DNA of 64,000 nt from Streptomyces zingiberis (GTDB taxonomy: Bacteria > Actinomycetota > Actinomycetes > Streptomycetales > Streptomycetaceae): the NCBI RefSeq assembly GCF_012034935.1, contig NZ_JAATEN010000016.1, positions 1 through 64,000 on the forward strand, in the 5' to 3' direction. Position 1 is the first letter of the stretch. Each line of letters starts with the position of its first letter. Shown in pieces: positions 41,804 through 51,290 of the stretch. Under the pieces are notes generated by a model, which had not been told where the DNA came from, ran no database searches, and worked only from the letters and a program-made list of their open reading frames with translations. The translations under genes were made by a program, and so were the position numbers.

Positions 41804-41951
41804 GCGGACCGGCCCGACCGGCGGAGCGGGAGACCCGCACCCGGGAAGGCCGCCCCGGGGCCGGCGGCCGGCCGGCAGGGCGGCAGGGGCCGGGTGGCCT
41901 CCGGCGGAGGGCCGGGCGCCTTCTCGAACGGGCCGCCGGGGCGCTCCGTCC

Positions 41952-42146
41952 TCAGGGGCGGAAACCGCTGACGAGCTGCGCGGTGGCCGAGATCCCGTCG
42001 TAGACCGACGGGCCCACGCTGGTGCCCGCGAGCAGGAACCCCAGCAGCACGCAGACGGTGGCGTGCGACCACCGGAGGGATCCACTGCGCAGGAAGACCA
42101 CCGTCAGGATCAGCAGCAGCAGGAACACGGAGAGGGAAACGGCCAT
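41952..42146 (-). CDS. Small two-helix membrane protein
   Basis: 64 residues, ATG preceded by GAGGAGG at 9-base spacing. Two hydrophobic segments (VSLSVFLLLLILTVVFL and ATVCVLLGFLLAGTSV) are separated by a short basic loop, with a polar tail SVYDGISATAQLVSGF. Similar small proteins occur widely in Streptomyces, without known function as far as I recall. Confidence 0.75.
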   Translation of the reverse strand: MAVSLSVFLLLLILTVVFLRSGSLRWSHATVCVLLGFLLAGTSVGPSVYDGISATAQLVSGFRP

Positions 42147-42359
42147 CGCGGACTACCTCCTCGGCGGGCCGCCCGGGAGTAACCGGGGATACGGCCGGGG
42201 CACGGCACGGAGCGACTCTGCCGCGTCAGTGTGGCGCATCGGCCGCTCCGCGCCGGCCGCCCCCGCGTCCGCCGATCGGGTACTGACCGACAGTCATCGC
42301 CGAGGCCCGGCCGTTCTCGTCCCGCGCCTCGCAGCCCTGGAGCGGCCCGGCGGGCGGGG

Positions 42360-43346
42360 TCAGCGGCCGGGTACCACCACGACGCGGCCGGTGGTCAGTC
42401 CGTCGGCCACCCGCTGCACGGCCCCGGCGGCGCCGTCGAGCCCCGCCCGCTCGCTGACCAGGGGCGCGATGGCACCCCGCGCGGCCAGCGCGGTGAGTTC
42501 GCGGTGGCAGTCGCGGACCGCCCCCGGGTCCTTGCTCGCGTAGAGGCCCCAGTGGAGGCCGAGGATCGAGTAGTTCTTGACCAGCGCGTGGCTGAGGGCG
42601 GGTGCGGGCACGGCGCCACCGGCGAAGCCGACGACCACGATGCGCCCCTCGAAGGCGACGCACTTGGCCGACTGCCGGTAGGCCTCGCCCCCGACGGGGT
42701 CGTAGACGACATCGGCGCCGCGCCCGGAGGTGGCCTCCTTGACCGCGGCCACGACGTCGTCGGAACGCCGGTCGAGGACGAGGTCGCAGCCGAGGTCCCG
42801 GGCGACGGCCGCCTTCTCCGGACCGCCGGCGACCCCGATGACGGTGGCCCCGGCCGCCTTGCCGAGCTGGACGGCGGCGCTGCCGACGCCGCCGGCGGCC
42901 GCGTGCACCAGCAAGGTCTCGCCCGCCTGGAGCCGGGCCCGGCGGTGCAGTCCGAACCAGCCGGTCTGGTAGCCGATGTGAAGGGCCGCCGCCTCGGCGT
43001 CCCCGAGGCCGGCGGGGGCGGGCAGCACGCTGGCCGCGTCGGCGACGGTGAACTCGGCGAACCCGCCGCCGGGCAGCGGCGGCTGGGCGAGGACCCGGTC
43101 GCCGGCCTCGCCCGTCGCTCCGTCGCCGACGGCGGCCACCTCGGCGCAGACCTCCACCCCCGGGGTGAACGGCAGGGGCGGGCGTACCTGGTACTCGCCC
43201 CGGCACAGCAGCGCGTCGGGGAAGTTCACGTTCGCGGCCAGGACCCGCAGCAGGAGCTGTCCGGGGCCGGCGACGGGGTCGGGGACCTCGTCGAGGCTCA
43301 TCACCGCGCGCGGTTCGCCGTTCCGGTGGACGCGCCATGCCTTCAT
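42360..43346 (-). CDS. Quinone oxidoreductase (zinc-free MDR family)
   Basis: 328 residues of the NADPH:quinone reductase (QOR) type. N-terminal MKAWRVHRNGEPRAVMSLDE, then NVNFPDALLCRGEYQ, the cofactor site HAAAGGVGSAAVQLGKAAGA and DVVYDPVGGEAYRQSAKCVA. There are no zinc ligands. ATG at 43346 lies 5 bases after GGAGG; the longer frame upstream lacks homology. It is divergent from the protease gene. Substrate probably a quinone or an acyl-CoA/enone; not determinable. Confidence 0.88.
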   Translation of the reverse strand: MKAWRVHRNGEPRAVMSLDEVPDPVAGPGQLLLRVLAANVNFPDALLCRGEYQVRPPLPFTPGVEVCAEVAAVGDGATGEAGDRVLAQPPLPGGGFAEFTVADAASVLPAPAGLGDAEAAALHIGYQTGWFGLHRRARLQAGETLLVHAAAGGVGSAAVQLGKAAGATVIGVAGGPEKAAVARDLGCDLVLDRRSDDVVAAVKEATSGRGADVVYDPVGGEAYRQSAKCVAFEGRIVVVGFAGGAVPAPALSHALVKNYSILGLHWGLYASKDPGAVRDCHRELTALAARGAIAPLVSERAGLDGAAGAVQRVADGLTTGRVVVVPGR

Positions 43347-43794
43347 CCGGGCCTCCGTGAGCCGTCGGCAGATCGGGGACGGGCGGGCGGAGACGAGATC
43401 ACGGCTCCGCCCCCGGCGGCATACTAAGCGGTCGCTCGCCGACCGGGCCAGGGGCCCGGCAGCCCCGGCCCCGTCCCCGGCACACGGCGGACGACCTGCC
43501 GGTACGCGGGCCCGCCGGGGGCGGCGGCACCCGTCGGCCCACCGGGCCGGCATCCCGGAGCGGGAAGCCCCCGGGCGCACCGGTTCCCGTCATCTTCCCC
43601 TCCGGTTGAGGCGATCCCGGCCGCCGTACGTAGCTGTGGGAGTACAGGCGCACGGGGAGCTACGGACGCACCGCTCACGCCCCTGTACCCACGGCCGGGG
43701 GAACTCCCCACAGGCTCCTCCGGCCGCAGCCCCACAAGCCGGGCCGGCCGGATGCCCCCACCGGCCGGCCCGCCCCCCGATGGAGGTCAGTCAG
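43347..43794. promoter_or_regulatory. Divergent promoter region of the quinone reductase and the protease
   Basis: About 450 bases without a gene. An inverted repeat CGTAGCT (43629-43635) / AGCTACG (43658-43664) lies about 130 bases upstream of the protease start and may be an operator. Confidence 0.45.
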
Positions 43795-45138
43795 TTGAGC
43801 CACCGACGAGTCAACAAGCGGACCGGTGCCATCGCCGGCGCCGCCGCAGCCGCTCTCGTGGGAGCGGCGGTCCTGCTGCCCCACGCGAACGCCAGTGACG
43901 ACAAGGAGGCCACCCCCAGAACCTTCGCCGGACCCGCCGCCGCGCAGGTCGGCACGGCCCTCGCGGACGACCTCGGCGGTGACGCGGCGGGGTGGTTCTT
44001 CGACAACGAGTCCCGGCGGCTCGTCATGAACGTCCTCAACGACGAGGCCGCCGAGGCGGCGCGGGCCCGGGGCGCCGAGGCCCGGATCGTGGAGAACAGC
44101 ATGGCCGAACTCAGGTCGGCCACGCGGAAGCTGAGCGCCAGCGCGTCGATCCCGGGCACCGCCTGGTCGATCGACCCCAAGACCAACAAGGTCTCCGTGA
44201 TCGCCGACCGCACGGTCACGGGCCAGAAGATGGCTCAGCTCGAACAGGCGACCGGCGGCATGGCGGGCATGGTGTCCGTCAAGCACAGCCAGGGCGAGTT
44301 CAAGCCCTTCGCCGTGGGCGGCGACGCCATCTTCAGTGGTGGTTCACGCTGCTCCCTGGGGTTCAACGTGGACGTGGGCGGAGCGCCGGGCTTCCTGACG
44401 GCCGGCCACTGCGGCCCCGCCGGCACGACCTGGACGTCGGACGCGGCGGGCGCGCAGACCCTGGGCAGCACGGCCGAGTCGGTCTTCCCCGTCGCCGACT
44501 TCTCCCTGGTGATGTACGACGACCCCGCCACGGAGGCACCGAGCGCGGTCAACCTGCAGGACGGCACCGCGCAGGAGATCACCCAGGCCGCGGAGGCCAG
44601 TGTCGGCATGGAGGTGCAGCGCACCGGGAGCACCACGGGTCTCAGCGACGGCAGCGTCACCGGTCTCGACGCCACGGTCAACTACGGCAACGGCGACATC
44701 GTCAACGGCCTGATCCAGACCGATGTCTGCGCCGAACCGGGCGACAGCGGCGGCGCCATGTTCGCCGGGGACGCGGCGGTGGGGCTGACCTCGGGCGGCA
44801 GCGGTGACTGCACTCAGGGCGGTGAGACGTTCTTCCAGCCGGTCACCACGGCGCTGGAGGCCGTGGGCGCCACCATCGGCGCGGGCGGCGGCGCGGGCGC
44901 GGGCGCCGGTGACGGAGCCGGTGACGAGGGCGCGGGTGACCAGGAAGGCCAGGACGGCGAGAACGGTGCCGCCGGCGGCGCCGGCCAGGGCATCGGCCAA
45001 GGTCAGGGCCAGGGCGCCGGACAGCAGGGTGAAGGCGTCGGCCAGGGTGCCGGAAACGGCAACGGCGCCGGAGACGGGCGGCAGGAGCAGGGGACCGGCC
45101 AGAACGGCCAGGGCACCGGCGGCGACGGGAGTCACTGA
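43795..45138 (+). CDS. Secreted S1-family (streptogrisin-like) serine protease with Gly/Gln-rich tail
   Basis: 447 residues, starting with TTG at 43795, eight bases after GGAGG. Signal peptide HRRVNKRTGAIAGAAAAALV ... ANA, then a pro-region of about 135 residues of alpha-lytic-protease type. The chymotrypsin fold has His in FLTAGHCG, Asp in VADFSLVMYDD and Ser in AEPGDSGGAMF, plus the disulfide Cys pairs. From about residue 362 there is an 85-residue tail of Gly, Gln, Ala, Asp and Glu (GQGIGQGQGQGAGQQGEG), not part of the protease. It may be a wall-associated or spacer tail. A strong terminator follows. Confidence 0.9.
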   Translation: MSHRRVNKRTGAIAGAAAAALVGAAVLLPHANASDDKEATPRTFAGPAAAQVGTALADDLGGDAAGWFFDNESRRLVMNVLNDEAAEAARARGAEARIVENSMAELRSATRKLSASASIPGTAWSIDPKTNKVSVIADRTVTGQKMAQLEQATGGMAGMVSVKHSQGEFKPFAVGGDAIFSGGSRCSLGFNVDVGGAPGFLTAGHCGPAGTTWTSDAAGAQTLGSTAESVFPVADFSLVMYDDPATEAPSAVNLQDGTAQEITQAAEASVGMEVQRTGSTTGLSDGSVTGLDATVNYGNGDIVNGLIQTDVCAEPGDSGGAMFAGDAAVGLTSGGSGDCTQGGETFFQPVTTALEAVGATIGAGGGAGAGAGDGAGDEGAGDQEGQDGENGAAGGAGQGIGQGQGQGAGQQGEGVGQGAGNGNGAGDGRQEQGTGQNGQGTGGDGSH

Positions 45139-45967
45139 CCCGGCCCGGACACCGCGGACGCCTCCGGTGGGCCCGCCGTGACCGGCCCGCCACGGTGAAT
45201 CCTCCCGTGCCCGCCCGCCGTTCCGGACGGCGGGCGGGCACGGACGCCGGGGCGGAGCACCGCGGGAGAGCCCGTCAACGCGGTGGCCGGACGCCGCGAG
45301 GCCCACCGGCGGAGGCACCCCCCGGCATCCGTCCCCGCAGCCCGCGGGGACGGCGCCACCGCCGCACCCGGCCGCGAACGGAAGCTGACGGAGGCGTCCC
45401 GCGGTCGGCGGCGCCGCTCACCGCCGGCGCCGGGGCCACCGGCACACCACCCGCCGGCACCACCGCCGGCGCGGCACACGTCACCGCCCGCGGTACCGTC
45501 CCGGCCGGCGGTGCGGGACACCCCCCGGTCCCGGGGAACCACGCGGGAAGGCCCCGCCGCCACACCCCGCCCCGGGACCACATTCGGCCGTCATGTGTTC
45601 GAAAGGGGCACGGCGGGGCAGACATGTCCGGGACCATCCGCGCCGATGGCCGGAGAGACCGGAGAGGAGGCCCACCGTCCCGCGCGGACCGGCCCGGTGG
45701 CGCACCACCGGTCACGGAGCACAGCCACCGTCCCCGTCCGCCGCCGGCACCGTACCCCGGCCCGTACCCCGGCCCGTGCCGCCGCCCCACCGGTCCGACG
45801 ACGGCGAACCAGCCGCGCGGAACAGCGACGGCGGACCGGTGTCCCCCGCCCGTCACCGGCATGGAACGGCACGGAAACACCCGGTACGGCCCGGTACGGG
45901 GGATGCGCCGCCGGACCGCACCACTTACCGTGAGCACGTGCCACCCACCCGCACCGGAGGTTGGGAC
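45139..45967. other. Long intergenic region between the protease and egtA
   Basis: About 830 bases. After the terminator at 45205-45243 there is GC-rich DNA with no recognisable protein on either strand. The egtA promoter is presumably in the last 300 bases, where TTCGGCCGTCATGTGTTCG near 45583 is a less GC-rich spot. Confidence 0.5.
45205..45243 (+). terminator. Strong hairpin after the protease gene
   Basis: CCGTGCCCGCCCGCCGT at 45205-45221 pairs perfectly over 17 bases with ACGGCGGGCGGGCACGG at 45227-45243. Confidence 0.8.
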
Positions 45968-47284
45968 ATGACCGATGTGTTCGACGCGCCGGCCCCGGCG
46001 CCGGAGCCCCGCGCCCGCCCCGTCACCACCGCCGAGGTCGACGCCCAGGTACGCGGCATCTGCTTCAAGACCGGCCCGCCGCGCCGCCTCGGCGTGGAGC
46101 TCGAATGGCTCGTCCACGACCCCGCCGCCCCCCGCGACCCCGTCGCACCGTCCCGGATCTCCGCCGCCCTCGCCGCCCTGCGGGACCTCCCGCTCCGTTC
46201 CACCCTGACCGTCGAACCGGGCGGACAGCTCGAACTCAGCTCACCCCCGGCCGGCTCGCTCGCCGAGTGCACCGCCCTCGCCGCCGCCGACCTGGCCCTC
46301 GTCCGCGCCGCGCTCAGCGCCCGCGGCCTGGCCCTCTCCGGCCACGGCCACGACCCCTGGAACCCGCCGCGCCGGCTGCTCACCACCCCCCGCTACCACG
46401 CCATGGAGGCGTACTTCGACCGCGCCGGACCGGCCGGCCGGGCGATGATGTGCGCCACCGCCTCCGTCCAGGTCTGCGTGGACGCCGGGCACGAGGGGCC
46501 CGGCCCGCTCGGCCACGCCCGCCGCTGGCGGCTGGCGCACCACCTGGGCGCGGTACTCGTCGCCGCCTTCGCCAACTCCCCCCTCAGCGGCGGCGAGCCC
46601 ACCGGCTGGCGCTCCACCCGGCAGGCGGTGTGGGCGGCGCTGGACCCCGGCCGCGTCCAGGCGCCCGCCGGCGGCCCCGGGCCGCGCGCCGCCTGGGCGG
46701 CGTACGCCCTCGACGCGCCCGTCATGTTCATCCGCGCCCCCGGTGACGCCCCCTGGACCGTGCCGCCCGCGGGCCTCACCTTCCGCCGCTGGGCCGAGGA
46801 CGGCGGCGGCGCCCACCGCCGCCCCACCGGTGAGGACCTGGCCCACCACCTCACCACGCTGTTCCCGCCCGTCCGGCCCCGCGGCCACCTGGAGCTGCGC
46901 ATGATCGACGCACAGCCCGGGGAGGACGGCTGGGCGGTCCCCCTCGCCGTCACCGCGGCCCTCTTCGACGACCCCGCCGCCTCCGACACCGCGTACCGGG
47001 CGGTGCGACCGCTCGCGGACGCGGCGGGCCCCGCTCCCCCGCCGGGCAACCCGCTGTGGCGCAGAGCCGCCCGCGACGGCCTCCGCGACCCCGCGCTGCG
47101 CGCCGCCGCCGAGGTCTGCTTCGCCGCCGCCCGCGAGGCGCTCCCCCGGCTCGGGGCACCGCCGGCCCTGCGCGCGGCGGTGGACGGCTTCACCGACCGC
47201 TACGTCGCCCGGGGCCGCTGCCCCGCCGACGACCTGCTCGACCTGTACGGACATCCGGCACCAGGGAAGGAGACCCGCTCATGA
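45968..47284 (+). CDS. egtA: Ergothioneine biosynthesis glutamate-cysteine ligase EgtA
   Basis: 438 residues. It makes gamma-glutamylcysteine, the sulfur donor used by EgtB. The GCS2-type fold is seen in RRLGVELEWLVHDPAAP, LTVEPGGQLELSSPP, SGHGHDPWNPPRRLLTTPRY, MMCATASVQVCVDAG and HLELRMIDAQPG. GGAGG lies 7 bases before the ATG. It is the first gene of the egtABCD operon; its stop overlaps the egtB start (ATGA). Confidence 0.94.
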   Translation: MTDVFDAPAPAPEPRARPVTTAEVDAQVRGICFKTGPPRRLGVELEWLVHDPAAPRDPVAPSRISAALAALRDLPLRSTLTVEPGGQLELSSPPAGSLAECTALAAADLALVRAALSARGLALSGHGHDPWNPPRRLLTTPRYHAMEAYFDRAGPAGRAMMCATASVQVCVDAGHEGPGPLGHARRWRLAHHLGAVLVAAFANSPLSGGEPTGWRSTRQAVWAALDPGRVQAPAGGPGPRAAWAAYALDAPVMFIRAPGDAPWTVPPAGLTFRRWAEDGGGAHRRPTGEDLAHHLTTLFPPVRPRGHLELRMIDAQPGEDGWAVPLAVTAALFDDPAASDTAYRAVRPLADAAGPAPPPGNPLWRRAARDGLRDPALRAAAEVCFAAAREALPRLGAPPALRAAVDGFTDRYVARGRCPADDLLDLYGHPAPGKETRS

Positions 47285-48696
47285 CGGCGCCCCGGCCGAC
47301 CGCCACCGGCCCCGATACCCCGGGCACCCCCGGCATCCCCGGCAACCCCGGCAGCCCGGACACATCGGGGTCCGCGCTCCCCCCACCGCCCGGCGCGCTG
47401 CGGGACCGGCTCGCGGCCCTGCTCACCACGGCGCGCGACCGCACGGCCCTGCTCACCTCCTGCGTCGGGGACCCGGACCTCACCGCCCAGCACTCCCCCC
47501 TGATGTCACCGCTGGTGTGGGACCTCGCGCACATCGGCAACTACGAGGAGCAGTGGCTCGTGCGCGCCGTCGGCCGGCAGGAGGCCCTCCGCCCCGACCT
47601 CGACAGCGTCTACGACGCCTTCGAGCACCCGCGCGCCGAACGCCCGTCCCTGCCCCTGCTGCCGCCCGGTGAGGCGCGCCGCTACGTCACCGAGGTCCGC
47701 ACCCGCGCCCTGGACGTGCTCGACCGGTCCCGGCTGGAGGGCGAGGCGCTGACGGAGGCGGGTTTCGTGTTCGGCATGATCGCCCAGCACGAGCAGCAGC
47801 ACGACGAGACGATGCTCATCACCCACCAGCTCCGCCGCGGCCCGGCCGCCCTCCACGCCCCGGACCCGCCGCCGGCCCCCGCCGGGGCCGCGTCCCTCCC
47901 CGCCGAGGTCCTCGTCCCCGGCGGGCCGTTCACCATGGGCACCTCCACCGAGCCCTGGGCGCTGGACAACGAACGGCCCGCGCACCGGCGCGAGGTGCCG
48001 CCTTTCCTCATCGACACCCACCCCGTCTCCTGCGGCGCGTATCTGCGTTTCATCGAGGACGGCGGCTACGAGGACCCCCGCTGGTGGGACCCGCGCGGCC
48101 TGGCCCACGTCCGCGCCACGGGGCTGTCCGCCCCGCTGTTCTGGCGCCGGGAGGGCCGGGAGTGGGTGCGCCGCCGCTTCGGGATCACCGAACCCGTCCC
48201 GCTCGACGAGCCGGTGCTCCACGTCAGCTGGTACGAGGCCGACGCCTGGGCCCGCTGGGCCGGCCGGCGGCTGCCCACCGAGGCCGAGTGGGAGAAGGCC
48301 GCCCGCCTCGACCCGGCCACCGGCCGCTCCCGCCGCTACCCGTGGGGCGACGCGGACCCCGCCCCGCACCACGCCAACCTCGGCCAGCGCCATCTGCGCC
48401 CCGCGCCCCTGGGCAGCTACCCCGACGGCGCCTCGCCCCTCGGCGTGTGGCAGCTCATCGGTGACGTGTGGGAGTGGACGGCGAGCGACTTCCTGCCCTA
48501 CCCCGGCTTCCGCGCCTTCCCCTACCGGGAGTACTCGCAGGTGTTCTTCGGCCCGGAGCACAAGGTGCTGCGCGGCGGCTCCTTCGCCGTCGACCCCGTC
48601 GCCTGCCGCGGCACCTTCCGCAACTGGGACCTCCCCGTCCGCCGGCAGATCTTCGCCGGCTTCCGCACCGCCCGCGACCTGCCGGAGGGCCCGTGA
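47281..48696 (+). CDS. egtB: Ergothioneine sulfoxide synthase EgtB
   Basis: 471 residues. A non-haem iron enzyme that joins gamma-glutamylcysteine to trimethylhistidine with oxygen. After a Pro/Gly-rich N-terminal stretch, the DinB-like domain supplies the iron ligands: His in LAHIGNYEEQW and the HExxH-like MIAQHEQQHDET. The C-terminal formylglycine-enzyme-type domain has GGPFTMGTSTEPWALDNERP, LPTEAEWEKAARLDP, GVWQLIGDVWEWTASDF and the end VLRGGSF. The start overlaps egtA by four bases. A 148-base gap separates it from egtC, unlike the tight coupling elsewhere in the operon. Confidence 0.94.
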   Translation: MTAPRPTATGPDTPGTPGIPGNPGSPDTSGSALPPPPGALRDRLAALLTTARDRTALLTSCVGDPDLTAQHSPLMSPLVWDLAHIGNYEEQWLVRAVGRQEALRPDLDSVYDAFEHPRAERPSLPLLPPGEARRYVTEVRTRALDVLDRSRLEGEALTEAGFVFGMIAQHEQQHDETMLITHQLRRGPAALHAPDPPPAPAGAASLPAEVLVPGGPFTMGTSTEPWALDNERPAHRREVPPFLIDTHPVSCGAYLRFIEDGGYEDPRWWDPRGLAHVRATGLSAPLFWRREGREWVRRRFGITEPVPLDEPVLHVSWYEADAWARWAGRRLPTEAEWEKAARLDPATGRSRRYPWGDADPAPHHANLGQRHLRPAPLGSYPDGASPLGVWQLIGDVWEWTASDFLPYPGFRAFPYREYSQVFFGPEHKVLRGGSFAVDPVACRGTFRNWDLPVRRQIFAGFRTARDLPEGP

Positions 48697-48844
48697 CCCC
48701 GGTGACCCCCGGACACCGCGCCGCCCCGCGCACCGGACGGGACAGTGGACCGGGCGGCGGTGGACGGTATGGCGCACCGGACGACGGCGGGCGGAACGGC
48801 GCAGGCGGGCCCGCCCCGGCCCCGGCCCCGGGAGGACGCCGCTG

Positions 48845-49648
48845 ATGTGCCGCCACCTCGCCTACCTCGGCCCCGCCGTCCCGTGGCGGGACGTCCTGGT
48901 CACCCCGGAACACGCGCTGTACCGCCAGTCCTGGGCGCCCCGCCGGCAGCGGTACGGCACCGTCAACGCCGACGGCTTCGGCGTCGGCTGGTACGCCCCG
49001 GGCGACCCCGTCCCCGCCCGCTACCGCCGGGCCGGGCCCGTCTGGGCCGACCCGTCCTTCACCGACCTCGCCCGCGTGGTCCGCACCCACGCCCTGCTCG
49101 CCGCCGTCCGCGACGCCACCGAGCCGGGCGCCGACGGTGAGGCGGCCACCGCGCCCTTCGCCTCCGGGCCGTGGCTGTTCAGCCACAACGGCGCGCTCAC
49201 CGGCTGGCCCGCCTCGGCCGCCCCGCTCACCGCCGCCCTGCCGCCCGAGGACCTCCTCACCCTGGAGGCCCGCTGCGACTCGGCCTTCGTCTGGGCCCTC
49301 GTCCGGCACGCCCTCCGCCGGCCGCAGGGCAAGAGGCAGGCGCAGGGGCACGGGCACGGGGACGCCCTCGCCCCGACGCCCGGCGACGCCCTCGGCTCCG
49401 CCGTGGCCCGCCTCTCCGCGGCCGCCCCCGGCTCCCGCCTCAACCTGCTGCTCACCGACGGCGCCACCATCGCCGCCACCGCCTGGGGCGACACCCTCTG
49501 GTACCTCGCCGGCCCCGCCGCCGGACGGACCGTCGTGGCCTCGGAGCCCTACGACGGCGACCCGCGGTGGACCGAGGTGCCCGACCGCACCCTGCTCACC
49601 GCCACCCGCACCGACGTTCTCCTGACCCCGCTCAAGGAGCCCAGTTGA
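48845..49648 (+). CDS. egtC: Ergothioneine amidohydrolase EgtC
   Basis: 267 residues. A class-II glutamine-amidotransferase-type hydrolase that removes glutamate from the EgtB product. The N-terminus MCRHLAYLGP exposes the nucleophile Cys2. NADGFGVGWYAPGD and LFSHNGALTGW form the glutamyl-binding site. The need for Cys at position 2 fixes the start, even though the frame is open upstream. Its stop overlaps the TTG start of egtD. Confidence 0.93.
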   Translation: MCRHLAYLGPAVPWRDVLVTPEHALYRQSWAPRRQRYGTVNADGFGVGWYAPGDPVPARYRRAGPVWADPSFTDLARVVRTHALLAAVRDATEPGADGEAATAPFASGPWLFSHNGALTGWPASAAPLTAALPPEDLLTLEARCDSAFVWALVRHALRRPQGKRQAQGHGHGDALAPTPGDALGSAVARLSAAAPGSRLNLLLTDGATIAATAWGDTLWYLAGPAAGRTVVASEPYDGDPRWTEVPDRTLLTATRTDVLLTPLKEPS

Positions 49649-50631
49649 GCCCGTTCACCCTCACCCGCACCCTCCCCGGGGACGCCACCGCCGCCGCGCT
49701 CCGCTCCGACGTCCTCCGCGGCCTCGCCACCCGCCCCCGGGAACTCCCGCCCAAATGGTTCTACGACGCCCGCGGCAGCGAACTGTTCGACCGGATCACC
49801 CGGCTCCCCGCGTACTACCCGACCCGCGCGGAGGCCGAGATCCTCACCACCCGCGCCGCGGAGGTCGCCGCCGCCACGGGCGCCCGCACCCTGGTCGAAC
49901 TGGGCTCCGGCTCCTCGGAGAAGACCCGCCACCTGCTGCGTGCCCTGACCGGCCTGCGCGCCTACGTCCCCGTCGACGTCAGCGAGTCCGCCCTGCGCCG
50001 GGCCGGTGAGACCATCCTCGCCGGCCACCCCGGCCTGGAGGTGCACGCCCTCGTCGCCGACTTCGGGCACGGCCTGCTGCTCCCGGCCACCCCCGGGCCA
50101 CGGCTGCTGGCCTTCCTCGGCGGCACCATCGGCAACCTCCAGCCGCGCGAACGCGCCGCGTTCCTCCACTCCGCGCGCGCCCTGCTCGAACCGGGGGACG
50201 CCCTGCTCCTCGGCACCGACCTCGTCAAGGACCCGGGAACGCTCGTCGCCGCGTACGACGATCCCGAGGGGGTCACGGCCGCGTTCAACAAGAACGTCCT
50301 CTCCGTCCTCAACCGCGAACTCGGCGCCGGCTTCGACCCCGCCGACTTCGACCACGTCGCCCGCTGGGACCCGGCGCACGAGTGGATCGAGATGCGGCTG
50401 CGCGCCCGGCACGCCCACACCGTGAAGATCCCCGCCGTGGACCTCGCGGTCTCCTTCGACGCCGGGGAGGAGATGCGCACCGAGGTCTCGGCGAAGTTCC
50501 GGCGGGAGGGCGTCACCGCCGAGCTGGCGGAGGCGGGGCTGGAGATGAGCCACTGGTGGACCGACCACGCGGGGCGGTTCGCCCTGTCGCTGTCCGGTCC
50601 CGCTTCTCCGCCCGGCCCGGCGGCGGGCTGA
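49645..50631 (+). CDS. egtD: Histidine N-alpha-methyltransferase EgtD
   Basis: 328 residues. It trimethylates histidine to hercynine with S-adenosylmethionine, the first step of ergothioneine synthesis. The SAM site is LVELGSGSSEKTRHLL; other family landmarks are PPKWFYDARGSELFDRI, LLAFLGGTIGNL, VLSVLNRELGAGFDPADF and TEVSAKFRRE. The start is TTG at 49645, overlapping the egtC stop (TTGA) with AAGGAG five bases upstream. Last gene of the operon. Confidence 0.94.
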   Translation: MSPFTLTRTLPGDATAAALRSDVLRGLATRPRELPPKWFYDARGSELFDRITRLPAYYPTRAEAEILTTRAAEVAAATGARTLVELGSGSSEKTRHLLRALTGLRAYVPVDVSESALRRAGETILAGHPGLEVHALVADFGHGLLLPATPGPRLLAFLGGTIGNLQPRERAAFLHSARALLEPGDALLLGTDLVKDPGTLVAAYDDPEGVTAAFNKNVLSVLNRELGAGFDPADFDHVARWDPAHEWIEMRLRARHAHTVKIPAVDLAVSFDAGEEMRTEVSAKFRREGVTAELAEAGLEMSHWWTDHAGRFALSLSGPASPPGPAAG

Positions 50632-50921
50632 GCGGCCCGCCCTCCCGGTCCGGCGCGCCCGTCCGTACGGGGGACGTACCGGAGTGTGACGCCGGGCGCC
50701 CCGGGTACTACCCCCTGGGCGCGCCGCACCGCGACCGCACCCGCGCGTACCGTCACCGGCAGGCCCGTTTCCGCGCCGCCGCGCCGGGCACCCGAGGGGG
50801 GCGTGAGCGCCCGGCGCGGCACGGACCGGCTCTCCCCACCGGTACGCGCGGCGGCCGGCACGCACGCACGAGGACGACCCGAAACCCCGAACACACAGGC
50901 ACCGGGCCCGGGAGGCATACC

Positions 50922-51290
50922 GTGGCTGAGACATCGGCTGACATCTCCACCCTCGAACTCGACGCGCTCTGGGACGAGTTCCACCGGGTGGTCAACATGA
51001 CGTCCGACGAACTGGCGGCCTGGCTGCGGACCGAGTCCGCCGGCGAGGCGACCGAGACCGAACCGGACCACTCCGGACCGGAGCTCGGCCGGCGGGTGCT
51101 GCGCATCCTCCAGAAGCGCCGCACCGACCTCGAGGACGACGACATCCGCGCGATGTACAAGGTCGTCGACCGGGTCACCGCGCAGCGCCGCGAGGACTTG
51201 GAGCCCGTCGCCGGGCAGGCGCACTGGCGCCACGGGCTGATGAACATCGGGCACGACCCGCTGAAGCCCCCACGCGACACCGGCCGCTGA
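50922..51290 (+). CDS. DUF3140 protein
   Basis: 122 residues from a GTG six bases after GGAGG. The sequence LWDEFHRVVNMTSDELAAWL, RRVLRILQKRRTDLEDDDIR and AMYKVVDRVTAQR is the DUF3140 pattern, a small helical protein. The RVVNMTSDEL segment resembles DNA-binding or regulatory helices, but nothing is established. It stands alone, 290 bases after egtD. Confidence 0.85.
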   Translation: MAETSADISTLELDALWDEFHRVVNMTSDELAAWLRTESAGEATETEPDHSGPELGRRVLRILQKRRTDLEDDDIRAMYKVVDRVTAQRREDLEPVAGQAHWRHGLMNIGHDPLKPPRDTGR

